From DATGPD01 sp041398565 (GTDB lineage: Bacteria > Planctomycetota > UBA1135 > UBA2386): a DNA stretch of 64,000 nt. The notes beneath the pieces were generated by a model that did no database searches, was not told the DNA's origin, and was given only the letters and a program-made list of their open reading frames with translations. Of the stretch, positions 34,757-43,903 are shown in pieces. The position numbers and the translations under genes were made by a program. The first letter of the stretch is position 1; each line of letters begins with the position of its first letter. The stretch is from the NCBI GenBank assembly GCA_041398565.1, contig JAWKUN010000005.1:1116001-1180000 (forward strand), read 5' to 3'.

Positions 34757-36150
34757 CGTAGGTAGTCGAGCAGGGACGTCTGGACGATACGCGCGCTCAC
34801 GGAAAGGCTCGCCTCGTACACGATCTGCTGCTGCGTCATCCTCATGATCGACTCGGTGAGGTCGGAGTCTTCAACATTCGAGAGCGACTCCCGTGTGGAA
34901 ACCCCCAGGCTGTCCATGCGCGCGCGCAGGGCGTCCATCTGTTCGCTGCGGCCACCGTACACCGCGATGCCGTCGAGGATGCCGTCATGAGCTCCGTCGA
35001 CCTCCTGCAGGATCCGCTGCAGCCGTGCCTTCGTCTCGCCCTGGTTGTCGGTGGTGGCGCCACGCAACGTGTCGCGGAACTCGATCAGCAACGTGAACGG
35101 GTCGAACGTGCCGCCGTAGGTCACGCTCTCGGTGCCGGTTGCGTTCAGGTTTCCGACATCGACGCTGAGTACGGTGCCTTCGGAGTCGCGGACCTGCACG
35201 GTGCTGCTGGCGAAGTCGGCCACGGTGACCGTCTGGCCGCCGTCGATCGAGAGTCCGGCGAGGCTGGTGAACGTGCCGTTCGGTGGTACCGGAGTGCCGG
35301 AGATGGTCAGGTTGACGGTGCGGCCGTCCGCGGTTTGGAAGTCCTGGTTGGTTGCTGGGATCGGCACCGGGGGACCGCCGTCGATGCTGAGCGTGCTGCC
35401 GCTGACCGCGTACGTCAGAGAGCCTAGGGCGTCGGTGGTGCCGGTCCCCGCGGTGATCTGCGCCGGTGCTCCCCCGAGCCCAGCGAACGCGACGCGAAGT
35501 TCGCCGAAGCCCACGCCCGTGCTCGAGTCAGGGCCGGGCTGCGCGCCGGTGCCGCCGTTCGCGAAGGTCGTCGCACCGCGGCGCCGGCGCAAGAAGATGC
35601 TGTCGCCGGGGGCGTTGAGCGCGGTCTCCACCCCTGGTCCGACTTCGATCAATACGCTCTCACCGTTGCCGTCGTAGCGCGCCCGCGTGCCGCCCGGACC
35701 TTCCTCGAGTCGAAACGGTGGTTGGTCGGTGATCGTGCCGCCGAACAGGAAGCGCCCGGCTCGGCTGGTGTTGGCGATGCCCGCGAACTGGCCGAGCAGC
35801 TGATCCACGCGCTCACCCAGGCCCACCAGGTCGTTGACCGAGGTGGTCCCGTTGTTTGCCTGGATCAGCAGCTCGCGGGTCTGCTGCATCAGTTCCGACG
35901 CGTCCTCGAGCGCACTCGCGCCCAGGTCGGTGGTCTCGCGCGCCAACTGGGTGTTGGAAGTCAGCTGGTCGAGCCGTCGCAGCTCGGCGCGCAGCGGCAG
36001 GATGCGCAGCATGCCGGCCGGGTCGTCGGAAGGTCGGTTGACGCGGCGCCCGGTGGCGACCTGCTCTTGCAGGCGCTGGCTGCCGCGCAGGTTCGCCTGC
36101 ACGTCGCGCAGGGCGCGCGCGTACAGCATGGCTTGCGTGATCCTCGTCAT
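34753..36150 (-). CDS. flgL: Flagellar hook-filament junction protein FlgL (HAP3)
   Basis: FlgL joins the hook to the filament together with FlgK. The N-terminal helix (MTRITQAMLYARALRDVQAN; RVNRPSDDPAGMLRI) and the C-terminal helix (ESIMRMTQQQIVYEASLSVS to LLDYLR) are diagnostic of the flagellin/HAP3 D0-D1 coiled coils. The central region (about residues 130-390) is a Gly/Thr-rich beta insertion. This makes the protein 465 aa, against roughly 300 in enterobacteria. A GGGGAGC ribosome site precedes ATG 36150. It lies 3 nt after flgK. Confidence 0.9.
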   Translation of the reverse strand: MTRITQAMLYARALRDVQANLRGSQRLQEQVATGRRVNRPSDDPAGMLRILPLRAELRRLDQLTSNTQLARETTDLGASALEDASELMQQTRELLIQANNGTTSVNDLVGLGERVDQLLGQFAGIANTSRAGRFLFGGTITDQPPFRLEEGPGGTRARYDGNGESVLIEVGPGVETALNAPGDSIFLRRRRGATTFANGGTGAQPGPDSSTGVGFGELRVAFAGLGGAPAQITAGTGTTDALGSLTYAVSGSTLSIDGGPPVPIPATNQDFQTADGRTVNLTISGTPVPPNGTFTSLAGLSIDGGQTVTVADFASSTVQVRDSEGTVLSVDVGNLNATGTESVTYGGTFDPFTLLIEFRDTLRGATTDNQGETKARLQRILQEVDGAHDGILDGIAVYGGRSEQMDALRARMDSLGVSTRESLSNVEDSDLTESIMRMTQQQIVYEASLSVSARIVQTSLLDYLR

Positions 36151-36153
36151 CGT

Positions 36154-38496
36154 TCAGCTCCCCAGGTTCACCAGTGTCTGCGACAGCTCGCTCACGGTGC
36201 TGATGAAGCGAGACGCGGCTTGGAAGGCCTGCTGGAAGCGCACGAGGTCGATCATCTCCTCGTCGAGATCCACGCCGGAAACTGCGGTGCGTTCGGCCTC
36301 CAGCGCTCCCAGCAGGTTGTCTTGAGCTTGCGAGGTCGCTGCTGCGGCCGACGACTCGAAGCCGATACCGCCGACGACGCCGGCCCAGAAGTCCTCGAGG
36401 CTGGCGTCGCCGAGCGTTCCCAGCGGCAGGTCGCGCACGTCGAGCAGGCGCTGCAGGTTGCTGGCGTCGCCCGAGAAGCCGCTGGTGCCGGCGGCGAGCA
36501 GCTCCGGATCGCGCACCAAGTCCTCGTTCACCGTCAGCGTCGAGGCGCTGTTGCCCCAGAACACGCTGTTCATGCCGAGCGCCACCAGCACGTCGGTGGT
36601 ATCGGTGTCGGCCAAGGCATCGAGGGCGAACACGTTGCCGTTGCTGGCGCTGACATCGCCCGGCCCGAACGAAACCTTGATCCCGTCGAGCACCTCGATC
36701 TCGTCGCCGGGCGCGTAGCGCCCGCCACCCACCTGCACGGTGGCGACACGGCTGCCCGTCTCGTCGAACACCCCGACGGTGAGTCCCGGGGTCACACCGA
36801 TCTGGCCATCGGCGTCGGGTCGGAACGTCAGGCGCCGGTTGTCGCTGCCGGTGTAGGTACCCTTCACCTCGATCTTCAGCGCGTCGTTGCGTCCGGTGGC
36901 GGTGACGCCGGTCGGCATGCCCAGCGCGGCGAGCGGCGCGCCGGCACCGTCGGTCAGGGCGAGCGTCGAGGACGTTCCAGACGTGTTGGAACGGATCACC
37001 AGGCGTCCGCCGACGTCCTTGGCGGTCGCCTGTCCGCCGAGCTGCGCATTGATGGCGGTGGCCAGCTCGCGCGCCGTCGCCGCTCCGGCGTTGCGGAAGT
37101 CGGCGGCGCTCAGGTTGACCGTCTGCGGCGAGCCGTTGACGTTGACGGTGAAGCTCGACGGCACCGTGAGGACGAACGGCTCGCTGACGCTCCCGCCCAG
37201 GCTCGCTTGGCTGCCGCCGAACGAGCCGAACGAGTCGGGCGCCGGATCGAGATGATTGCCGAAGTCGAAGCCGTAGCTCGCGTCGGCGGTGATTTGCAGG
37301 CGTCCGGTCGGATCGACGCTCGCGTTGACGTGATCGACGGCGTCGATGGCGCTGGCCAGGTCGCGCAGCGACATCTGCCGAGGGTCGATGTCGAACCGTG
37401 TGCGCTCGATGTCGCCGGTCGCCTTGTTGCGCACGGTCAGCCACAGCTCGCCCTCGACCACGTCGAAGGGGAGGCCCGACTGGGACAGCAACTCGTCACC
37501 GCGCTCACCGTCGCCGTCGCCGTCGACCACCCCGTAGTGAGCCGTGAGCTCGGAGAAGGGCCCCGACTTCGGCACGCCTGTGCTCTGCACGCGATTGAAC
37601 TGAAGTGCCAACTCCTTGGCCAGGCGATCGAGGTCGGCCAGCAAGCCGGGGAGGTGCTCGGTCTCGTGCCGGAGCAGAGCGCCGATACGACCACCGGTGA
37701 TCTCGATCGTCTGCGACGAGTCGCCGATGTGCACGGTGGTCCGGTCGTCGGCGCTGCGTTGGACGCGCAGCGGCGTGGTGGTGGTGCCGCTCACCAGGAG
37801 GTAGCCGCCGGCGACCAGGTCGACGGAGCCGTTGTCCCGCTCGACGGCGCGCGTGTCGATGAGGCGGCTGATCGCCTTGACGTGCGTCTCGCGGGCGTCG
37901 CGCAGGTCGTTGGCGGTCTGCCCGCCGCCCTCGATGGCGGCGATGTCGCGGTTCAGGGTCGCCACCGCACTGGCGTGTTCGTTGACCTGTTGCGTCAAGC
38001 CGCGCACTTCGTCGAAGGTCGAGCTCTGCATCTCGCCGAAGCGGGTCGACAGCAGGTTCAGGCCCTGCGCCAGGGCACTCGCGCCTTGCACGACGCCGCC
38101 CCGCAGCGCGCGGTCGGCGGGATCGGTCTTGAGCCGACCGATACGACCGAACAGGTCGCTCAGCGAGCTGCTGAGCCCGGCACCGGGTTCGTCGAGCACT
38201 CCTTCGACCTCCTGCCAGCGCAGACTGTCGACCTCGGCGGCTCCCGTCAGGCCGAGCTGTAGACGCAGGCGACGTTCGATGCCGCCGTCGATCAACCGAC
38301 TGATGTCGTCGACCTGTACGCCGGTGCCGATCTGGAAGCCGGCCACGGAGTAGGGCAACGTCGCCGACTGCAGGATGCGCTGGCGGGAGTAGCCCTCCGT
38401 GTTGGCGTTGGCGACGTTGTGTCCGGCGGTCTGGATCGCCAGCCGTGCCGCCTTGAGCGCCGAGAGCCCGGCGCCGAGTCCGAAACCGTAGGTCAT
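36154..38496 (-). CDS. flgK: Flagellar hook-associated protein FlgK (HAP1)
   Basis: FlgK sits at the hook-filament junction. The N-terminus (GLSALKAARLAIQTAGHNVA; NANTEGYSRQRI) and the C-terminus (DEEMIDLVRFQQAFQAASRF; ISTVSELSQTLVNLGS) are the conserved rod/hook/HAP ends. The middle carries two large beta insertions (residues about 330-690), so the protein reaches 780 aa, longer than the usual 450-680. An AAGGAGAGG ribosome site precedes ATG 38496. The 70-nt gap upstream holds a small hairpin and is the largest gap inside the flagellar operon. Confidence 0.92.
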   Translation of the reverse strand: MTYGFGLGAGLSALKAARLAIQTAGHNVANANTEGYSRQRILQSATLPYSVAGFQIGTGVQVDDISRLIDGGIERRLRLQLGLTGAAEVDSLRWQEVEGVLDEPGAGLSSSLSDLFGRIGRLKTDPADRALRGGVVQGASALAQGLNLLSTRFGEMQSSTFDEVRGLTQQVNEHASAVATLNRDIAAIEGGGQTANDLRDARETHVKAISRLIDTRAVERDNGSVDLVAGGYLLVSGTTTTPLRVQRSADDRTTVHIGDSSQTIEITGGRIGALLRHETEHLPGLLADLDRLAKELALQFNRVQSTGVPKSGPFSELTAHYGVVDGDGDGERGDELLSQSGLPFDVVEGELWLTVRNKATGDIERTRFDIDPRQMSLRDLASAIDAVDHVNASVDPTGRLQITADASYGFDFGNHLDPAPDSFGSFGGSQASLGGSVSEPFVLTVPSSFTVNVNGSPQTVNLSAADFRNAGAATARELATAINAQLGGQATAKDVGGRLVIRSNTSGTSSTLALTDGAGAPLAALGMPTGVTATGRNDALKIEVKGTYTGSDNRRLTFRPDADGQIGVTPGLTVGVFDETGSRVATVQVGGGRYAPGDEIEVLDGIKVSFGPGDVSASNGNVFALDALADTDTTDVLVALGMNSVFWGNSASTLTVNEDLVRDPELLAAGTSGFSGDASNLQRLLDVRDLPLGTLGDASLEDFWAGVVGGIGFESSAAAATSQAQDNLLGALEAERTAVSGVDLDEEMIDLVRFQQAFQAASRFISTVSELSQTLVNLGS

Positions 38497-38523
38497 CGTT
38501 CCTCTCCTTCTGCCGATCGCGGA

Positions 38524-38538
38524 CGGGGCAAGGCCCCG
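38524..38538 (-). terminator. Small hairpin before flgK
   Basis: CGGGGC-AAG-GCCCCG, a 6-bp stem with a 3-nt loop, lies between flgN and flgK in the only long gap of the operon. It could tune read-through or mRNA processing. No T-tract is present. Confidence 0.35.
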
Positions 38539-38566
38539 CGCGCGTCCATCCTGCTTGTGTGCATGT

Positions 38567-39076
38567 CTACACCGTGCCGCGGACGAAGCCGCCCGCCGCC
38601 TCCGAGCGCACCGACCGCGCGTGGCGGTCGTAGCGCTGACCCTGGCGCCGGTTGTCGGTCGCGAGCTGGTGCAGCAGTCCTTCGTGCGCGCGCCGGCTCA
38701 CGTCGAGCAAGCGCTGGCCGACCGCACCCTCGACCCGCAGCGCCCGCAGCGCGCCGCGCAGCCGCTCGGCTGTCTCGCCGAGTCGGCGCGCCGCGTCTGC
38801 GGGTAGCCGCCCCATGATCGTGCTCATGCGCGAGGTCGGCGGCAAGCGCAGCACCTCGCACAGAGCACCCCGCCGACCGGCCACTTCGGTCTCTAGGGCG
38901 TGGACCCGAGCGGCGTGGCGCGCGTTGTCGCCGTGCCGCTCCTCGAGGTCGCTGGCACGCGCGCGCACGAAGGCGAATCGGCTGTCGACCAGACCCTGCC
39001 GCAGGGCGTCGACTGCTTCGCAGAGTTGACGCAGCGAGGACTCGAGGTCCGCCGCGCGGGCCGGGGCGTCAGACAT
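38567..39076 (-). CDS. flgN: FlgN-like flagellar export chaperone (169 aa)
   Basis: This is an all-helical protein of the right length and position for FlgN, the cytoplasmic chaperone of FlgK and FlgL. The N-terminus reads LESSLRQLCEAVDALRQGLV and is followed by long helices (RHAARVHALETEVAGRRGAL). The Arg-rich C-terminus (LATDNRRQGQRYDRHARSVR) fits the HAP-binding region. ATG 39076 overlaps the flgJ end by 8 nt. It lies directly upstream of flgK and flgL, its expected clients. Sequence identity in this family is low, so the call rests partly on context. Confidence 0.75.
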   Translation of the reverse strand: MSDAPARAADLESSLRQLCEAVDALRQGLVDSRFAFVRARASDLEERHGDNARHAARVHALETEVAGRRGALCEVLRLPPTSRMSTIMGRLPADAARRLGETAERLRGALRALRVEGAVGQRLLDVSRRAHEGLLHQLATDNRRQGQRYDRHARSVRSEAAGGFVRGTV

Positions 39077-39398
39077 AGTCGACCTCCGTCGCGTGCTGCA
39101 GGATGTTCTTGGCGATCTTGGTCGCCAGGCCGAGGCCACCGGAGCGGCCGAGGTTCTCCGACATGCACCGATCGAACCAGGCCGAGTACGTGTCGCTGCC
39201 AGCACCTCCGCCGAACATGCTGCCGCCGAGTCCATCGGACGAGGCGCGCATCGAGGTGACGACCTGCTGCACGAAGATCTGCTCGAACTGGCCGGCGATC
39301 TCCTTGGCGCGGACGTGGATGGGAGCCTGCCGTCCCTCGGCGGCAGTGAGCGCCAGGAGCGAGCCGTTCGGATCCAAGGCATTGGCGATGGTTTGCAT
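39069..39398 (-). CDS. flgJ: Rod-binding protein, FlgJ N-terminal domain only
   Basis: At 109 aa this matches the rod-scaffolding half of FlgJ: AKEIAGQFEQIFVQQVVTSM, then FGGGAGSDTYSAWFDRCMSE and GLATKIAKNILQ. The peptidoglycan-hydrolase half of enterobacterial FlgJ is absent, as in many other phyla, so rod penetration of the wall must use another enzyme or need none. It lies 12 nt after flgI and overlaps flgN. Confidence 0.88.
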   Translation of the reverse strand: MQTIANALDPNGSLLALTAAEGRQAPIHVRAKEIAGQFEQIFVQQVVTSMRASSDGLGGSMFGGGAGSDTYSAWFDRCMSENLGRSGGLGLATKIAKNILQHATEVDYV

Positions 39399-39410
39399 GA
39401 CAGCCTGCTT

Positions 39411-40706
39411 TCAGTCGACCTTGAGTTCGGCCTGCAAGTAGCCGTTGTCGGCCAGCTTCTGGAAAACGACCACCAGCTGGCGCGGAGTGAGCTCGAGTGC
39501 CTTGAGGTTCTCGAGGAGCTCGGCCACGGTGGCGCCGCCGCGCAGCGGCTTGAAGTCGTTCTTGGTGGTGGTGACGTCGATCTGCGTGCGCGGCACGATC
39601 GCCGTCTGACCCTGGTTGAAACCGGGAAGCGGCTGCACGACCTCGTCTTCCTGCGCCACACTGATGGTCAGGTCTTCGAGGGCGATGGTGCAGGGGCTGA
39701 TCATCACCCCCTCGCCGGCGAGCACCAGCCCCGACGCTTCGTTGATGACGACGGTGGACGGGTTGTGCACGGGCACCGGCAAGTCGCTGATCCTGTTCAG
39801 GACTTCCAGTGCGAATGCCTCGGTCTGCTTCTGCGGCGGCAGGGTGATGCGGAGCATCGAGATGCCGTTCGGGCGGGCCGAGCACCCCAACGTGGCGACG
39901 ACCTCCTGCACGCGAGTGGCGATGTTCGTCACCGTGCTCTGGTTGGGGTGCAGGAGCTGCAGCTCGAGGTCTCCGGCCGCCGACAGGAACGAACTGGGCA
40001 GGTCCTGCACCACGCGCGCGCCGCCGGCGACGTGTCCGACCGTGGTGTGGTTGCGGGTGACCTTGGCCGTCTTGCCTGCGGCCGAGAAGCCGCCGACGAT
40101 CACCGGGCCCGAAGCCAGCGCGTACACCGTGCCGTCGACGGCGCGCAGCTCGCACTGCAGCAGGTTGCCGCCGAACAAGGACGAGGCGTCGCCCAGGTTG
40201 CTCACGGTGGCATCGATCGTCATCCCCTCGCACGAGAAGGCCGGCAGCTCGGCGGTGACGGTGACCAGGGCGACCGCACCGGTGACGACGTCGGACTCGC
40301 GCACGTTCAGTCCGTGCGAGCGGATGTAGTTCTGCAACGCCTGGCGCGACACCACGTCGCCCGAACCGGTCGCGTTGAGGCCGACGACGAGGCCGGTGCC
40401 TTCCAGCATGTTCGGCTGGCTGTTGTGCAGCCGGGTGATCTGCTGCAGGCGCACGAAGACCGCCGACGAGGGCGGGACCGCCGGTGCCGGGGTGGCGCCG
40501 GTCGCCGCCGGCGCGGCTTCGGTCGCCGGCAACGCGGTCGGCGCACTCGCCGGCGGGTCCTGGGCAGATGCCACTCCGGCTGCCGCGGGCCCGGCGATCA
40601 GGGCGACGATGAGGTCGACACGACCGAATGAGCGGCGTCGGACGGCCGCTGGACAAGAGGTCTGCACGGGGGTGGTTCGCACGGCGAATGGATGACGGCG
40701 TTGCAT
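39411..40706 (-). CDS. flgI: Flagellar P-ring protein FlgI
   Basis: FlgI forms the periplasmic P ring around the rod. Conserved blocks are LEGTGLVVGLNATGSGD, KTAKVTRNHTTVGHVAGGAR, ARPNGISMLRITLPPQ and GLVLAGEGVMISPC. ATG 40706 is 4 nt after the flgH stop. It gives an unusually long signal sequence (about 48 residues ending AGVASAQ). A Pro/Ala linker (QDPPASAPTALPATEAAPAA) then precedes the conserved core, unlike the short N-terminus in enterobacteria. The C-terminal half has the usual QLVVVFQKLADNGYLQAELK end. Confidence 0.92.
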   Translation of the reverse strand: MQRRHPFAVRTTPVQTSCPAAVRRRSFGRVDLIVALIAGPAAAGVASAQDPPASAPTALPATEAAPAATGATPAPAVPPSSAVFVRLQQITRLHNSQPNMLEGTGLVVGLNATGSGDVVSRQALQNYIRSHGLNVRESDVVTGAVALVTVTAELPAFSCEGMTIDATVSNLGDASSLFGGNLLQCELRAVDGTVYALASGPVIVGGFSAAGKTAKVTRNHTTVGHVAGGARVVQDLPSSFLSAAGDLELQLLHPNQSTVTNIATRVQEVVATLGCSARPNGISMLRITLPPQKQTEAFALEVLNRISDLPVPVHNPSTVVINEASGLVLAGEGVMISPCTIALEDLTISVAQEDEVVQPLPGFNQGQTAIVPRTQIDVTTTKNDFKPLRGGATVAELLENLKALELTPRQLVVVFQKLADNGYLQAELKVD

Positions 40707-40710
40707 GGAC

Positions 40711-41322
40711 TCAGAACGGCCACAGCGCCCAGAACATGGTCTCGAACAGCGCGCCGACCGGCCCCTTGGTCGTGTGGCGCGTGGAACCGCCTTCACCCTG
40801 GATGCTGATGCGCGCGTCGGCGACGTACTGAGACTCCACCGAGTTCTGCGGCGTCACGTCGAGGGCCCGCACCATGCCGCTGATGCGCAGGGTCTTGGTC
40901 TCGTCGTCGACCTGCACCTGCCGGGTGCCGGCGACCACGAGGTTGCCGTTCGGCAGCACGTCGATGACGATCACCGAGAACCGCGCTTGCACGTTGGAGT
41001 CGCGCTGCTGCTTGCTCTCACCGCCGGACGAGCGCTCGCTGCGCGCGTCGAACTTGGGCAGGACGTTGGTCTTGAACGTGTCCTCGCTGAGGGTGTAGGC
41101 CTCGAGGCGTGCCGCCAGCGTCGTGTCGGCGGTGCGCTCGGTCTTGTCGTTGTTGGTGACCTTGTGCGTCTCGCTGACGACGATCGTCAGGATGTCGCCG
41201 ACGGCGGTGGCACGGTGGTCGGCGATCGAGCTGCGCGGATTGGTGGCGCGCTTGTACAGGTTCTGTGCGGGCAGGCGGCTTGCCGCCAGCACGACGAAAC
41301 CAGCGACGGCGAGGCGGATCAT
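40711..41322 (-). CDS. flgH: Flagellar L-ring protein FlgH, without a lipobox
   Basis: FlgH forms the outer-membrane L ring. The core is clear: VGDILTIVVSETHKVTNNDK, NVQARFSVIVIDVLPNGNLV and GTRQVQVDDETKTLRISGMV with RALDVTPQNSVESQYVADAR. ATG 41322 overlaps the flgA stop (ATGA). The N-terminus (MIRLAVAGFVVLAASRLPAQ) is an ordinary signal peptide with no cysteine. The lipid anchor known for enterobacterial FlgH is thus missing, and the ring must be held differently. Length 203 aa is normal. Confidence 0.92.
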   Translation of the reverse strand: MIRLAVAGFVVLAASRLPAQNLYKRATNPRSSIADHRATAVGDILTIVVSETHKVTNNDKTERTADTTLAARLEAYTLSEDTFKTNVLPKFDARSERSSGGESKQQRDSNVQARFSVIVIDVLPNGNLVVAGTRQVQVDDETKTLRISGMVRALDVTPQNSVESQYVADARISIQGEGGSTRHTTKGPVGALFETMFWALWPF

Positions 41323-42326
41323 CGCGACACCTCCGCCAAGGCGACGACGCCGGCGCCGCACACCTGGGCCTGCAAGACTCGGCCGTTGCTGACCACGACC
41401 GCGACGCGTTCGCCGACCGCGCCGGCTGCCAGGGCCACTCCGCGCGTCGTCACGTGCACGCGCCCACGGTTGATGACGACGATGACGGGGTCCTTCGGTC
41501 GAATCACGGCCGGCGCCGCCAGGTCGGCGAGGCGCAGCGTCTGCCCGCGCCGCAGGTCGCGCGCTGCCACCATGTTCTGCACGGCGGCAAAGTCGTCGAC
41601 GTGCATGGTCTGCGCGCCGGGCGAGAGTTCGATACGCCGCGTCTCCAACATGTGCGGCCCGAGCGGGGTCTCTCGGCGCACCGGTTCGGTGACCACCAGC
41701 GCCTTGCCGAAACGGCGCAGGCGGTAGGGCAGGGTCACGACCTTGAATTCGGTGTCGTCGACCATGACCGCCACCTCGACCATCGCGCTGGTGGGTTGCA
41801 CGGCGTTGCCGCGCAGACGGCCGCGCAGGTCGAAGGAGCGCCGGCCCGGTGGCACCTCCAGCGGCGACGGTTTCGCCGTCAACTCGAACTCGATGTCCTT
41901 CTCGGGCTCCAGCTCGAGGGCCGCGCGCAGGATGGGCTCGGCGATGTCGACCAGCTCCTGCGGCTGCACGCTGGCGTGGACCGACTGCACGATGGTCTCG
42001 TCGGCGCCGACGATGTGCACCTGCTCGGGGGTGAGCCCTTCGAGGGCGAGCTGCGAGCGCACGCCGGATTGCGGCAGGACGCGATTGAAGCCCTTGGCCG
42101 GCCGCCGGCCGAACGTCACGTCCGCCAACCGTCGCGCCACCGCCGGATCGTCGGTGGTGATCTCGGCGACGTCTTGCAGGCGCACGTCGACGCCGCGCAC
42201 CAGCGCTTGCGAGCGGCAGCGGATCTCGACCATGACCGGTTGGTCGTTGCCGGCCGGACGCGCCGGCGTCTTGTCGTCGTCGCCGCCGCTGGCGAGCGCG
42301 GCGAGAAGCAGAGCGAGAGCGTTCAT
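41319..42326 (-). CDS. flgA: Flagellar P-ring assembly chaperone FlgA
   Basis: FlgA helps FlgI assemble in the periplasm. The C-terminal SAF-type domain is visible (ARDLRRGQTLRLADLAAPAV; IRPKDPVIVVINRGRVHV; AAGAVGERVAVVVSNGRVLQ). The N-terminal two thirds are extended relative to the enterobacterial protein (335 aa against about 220) with additional beta domains. A strong GGAGG ribosome site precedes ATG 42326. The hydrophobic N-terminus (MNALALLLAALASGG) is a short signal peptide. It overlaps flgH. Confidence 0.85.
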   Translation of the reverse strand: MNALALLLAALASGGDDDKTPARPAGNDQPVMVEIRCRSQALVRGVDVRLQDVAEITTDDPAVARRLADVTFGRRPAKGFNRVLPQSGVRSQLALEGLTPEQVHIVGADETIVQSVHASVQPQELVDIAEPILRAALELEPEKDIEFELTAKPSPLEVPPGRRSFDLRGRLRGNAVQPTSAMVEVAVMVDDTEFKVVTLPYRLRRFGKALVVTEPVRRETPLGPHMLETRRIELSPGAQTMHVDDFAAVQNMVAARDLRRGQTLRLADLAAPAVIRPKDPVIVVINRGRVHVTTRGVALAAGAVGERVAVVVSNGRVLQAQVCGAGVVALAEVSR

Positions 42327-42343
42327 CGTCTTCCTCCTTCGGG

Positions 42344-43138
42344 CTAGCGGATCACGGACGTGGCCGTCGACAGCATCTGGTCGCTGGCCTGGATGGCACG
42401 GCTGTTCACCTCGTAGGCGCGCTGGGCGACGATGAGGTTGACCAACTCGTTGACGATCTCGACGTTCGAGCGCTCGATGAAGTTCTGCTTCAGCGTGCCG
42501 AGGCCGTTCGAGCCGGGGTTGTTCGGGGTGGGCGGACCGGATGCGTCGGTCTGCCGCAGGATGTTGCCGCCGAGCGCCAGCAAGCCGGACGGGTTGACGA
42601 AACGGGCGAGCTGGAGCTGTCCGAAGGTCGCGGTCGTGTCGGGGTTGCCGGCGGTGCGACCCGAGACCCGTCCCTCGGCGTCGATGCTGATCTCGATGGC
42701 GTCGTTGGGGATGTTGATCTCCGGCTGGATCACCTCGCCGCCGCTGGTCACCAGTCGGCCCTCGGAGTTGCGCTGCAGGTGGCCGTCGCGGGTGAAGCCG
42801 TTGCCGCCGTCGGGCAGGCGCACCTGGAAGAAGCCGTCGCCCTCGATGGCGAGGTCGAGCGGCCGGTTCGTCGCCTCGAGCACGCCGGTCGTGTAGATCT
42901 TGCTGGTGCCGGAGAGCTGAGCGCCCGAGCCGATCTGCACGCCGATCGGGCTGGCCACACCTCCGGCGTCGCGCTCGAGACCCGGCGTCTTCAGCGTGAC
43001 ATACAGCAGGTCCTCGAACGACACCTGCGAGCGCTTGAACCCGGCGGTGTTCACGTTCGCGATGTTGTTGGCGATGGTGTCCACCATCGTCTGCTGGGCC
43101 TTCATGCCCGTCGCGGTTGTGTAGAGACTCTTGATCAT
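42344..43138 (-). CDS. flgG: Flagellar distal rod protein FlgG
   Basis: FlgG builds the distal rod. The ends are diagnostic: MIKSLYTTATGMKAQQTMVD, NNIANVNTAGFKRSQVSFED and, at the C-terminus, NVEIVNELVNLIVAQRAYEV with NSRAIQASDQML. The core has DLAIEGDGFFQVRLPDGGNG and FTRDGHL. At 264 aa it has the standard length. It is separated by 16 nt from flgF and 17 nt from flgA. Confidence 0.95.
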   Translation of the reverse strand: MIKSLYTTATGMKAQQTMVDTIANNIANVNTAGFKRSQVSFEDLLYVTLKTPGLERDAGGVASPIGVQIGSGAQLSGTSKIYTTGVLEATNRPLDLAIEGDGFFQVRLPDGGNGFTRDGHLQRNSEGRLVTSGGEVIQPEINIPNDAIEISIDAEGRVSGRTAGNPDTTATFGQLQLARFVNPSGLLALGGNILRQTDASGPPTPNNPGSNGLGTLKQNFIERSNVEIVNELVNLIVAQRAYEVNSRAIQASDQMLSTATSVIR

Positions 43139-43154
43139 GGCTTGAGTGGATGGT

Positions 43155-43901
43155 TCAGCGCGCCAGGGCGCTCACGAACGAGCTCTGGAGCTGGCCGACG
43201 TTGCGCAGGATGGTCGCCGTCGCCTGGAACGAGCGCTGGACGACGAGCATGTTGACCATCTCGCTCACGGTCTGGACGTTGCTGGCCTCGACGTTGCCCT
43301 GCCGGATGGCCGTGGTCGGCACGACCACCACGTCTTGCTTGGCCGTGTCGACGAAGCGGCCGCGCCCGGCGGGCTGCAGCGCCTCGCGGCTGCCGACTCG
43401 GAACACGCCGAGCGTGCGGCCGGTGCTGACGCCGGTGTCGGCGTCGACGATCTCGCCGCCGGGAGTCACGCTGAAGCCGGTGCTCGAGTCGCCCTCGGCG
43501 CGCACCTGCAGGTCGGCGCCGGCGTTGTCGAGGTAGTGGAACCCGCTCTCGTCGGTGAGATAGCCCTGGGCGTCGACCTGCAGCTCGCCGCTGCGTGTGA
43601 AGAAGAGGTTGCCCTCCCCGTCGCGGACGCGGAAGAAGTCTTGGCTCTCGAGCGCGACGTGGTTGCGCTCGCCGGTGGGCACCAGGTTGCCGATGCTCCA
43701 GTCCGCCGCTTCGCGGTACTTCACCGTCGGCAGCTGCTCGCGCAGCATGCCGTGGAAGCGCGACGGGCTCTCCTCGGCGATCGGCTGGCGGCGCTTGAAG
43801 GCGGTGGAGCTGATGTTGGCCAGGTTGTGCGCGATCGCCTGCTGCGACTGCGACAGGTAGTTGAGGCTGCTGACCAGAGCGGCTTCGGCGTAGGTGGTCA
43901 T
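43155..43901 (-). CDS. flgF: Flagellar rod protein FlgF-like
   Basis: This is a rod/hook family protein of 248 aa between flgE and flgG. The N-terminus (LNYLSQSQQAIAHNLANISS, then TAFKRRQPIAEE) and C-terminus (SEMVNMLVVQRSFQATATIL) have the family ends. The core has DFFRVRDGEGNLFFTRSGEL. The position and the FlgG-like core point to FlgF, a proximal rod component. The N-terminal motif departs more from the consensus than FlgG does, so FlgF is the best but not the only possible name. ATG 43901 starts 2 nt after the flgE stop. Confidence 0.85.
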   Translation of the reverse strand: MTTYAEAALVSSLNYLSQSQQAIAHNLANISSTAFKRRQPIAEESPSRFHGMLREQLPTVKYREAADWSIGNLVPTGERNHVALESQDFFRVRDGEGNLFFTRSGELQVDAQGYLTDESGFHYLDNAGADLQVRAEGDSSTGFSVTPGGEIVDADTGVSTGRTLGVFRVGSREALQPAGRGRFVDTAKQDVVVVPTTAIRQGNVEASNVQTVSEMVNMLVVQRSFQATATILRNVGQLQSSFVSALAR

Positions 43902-43903
43902 GG

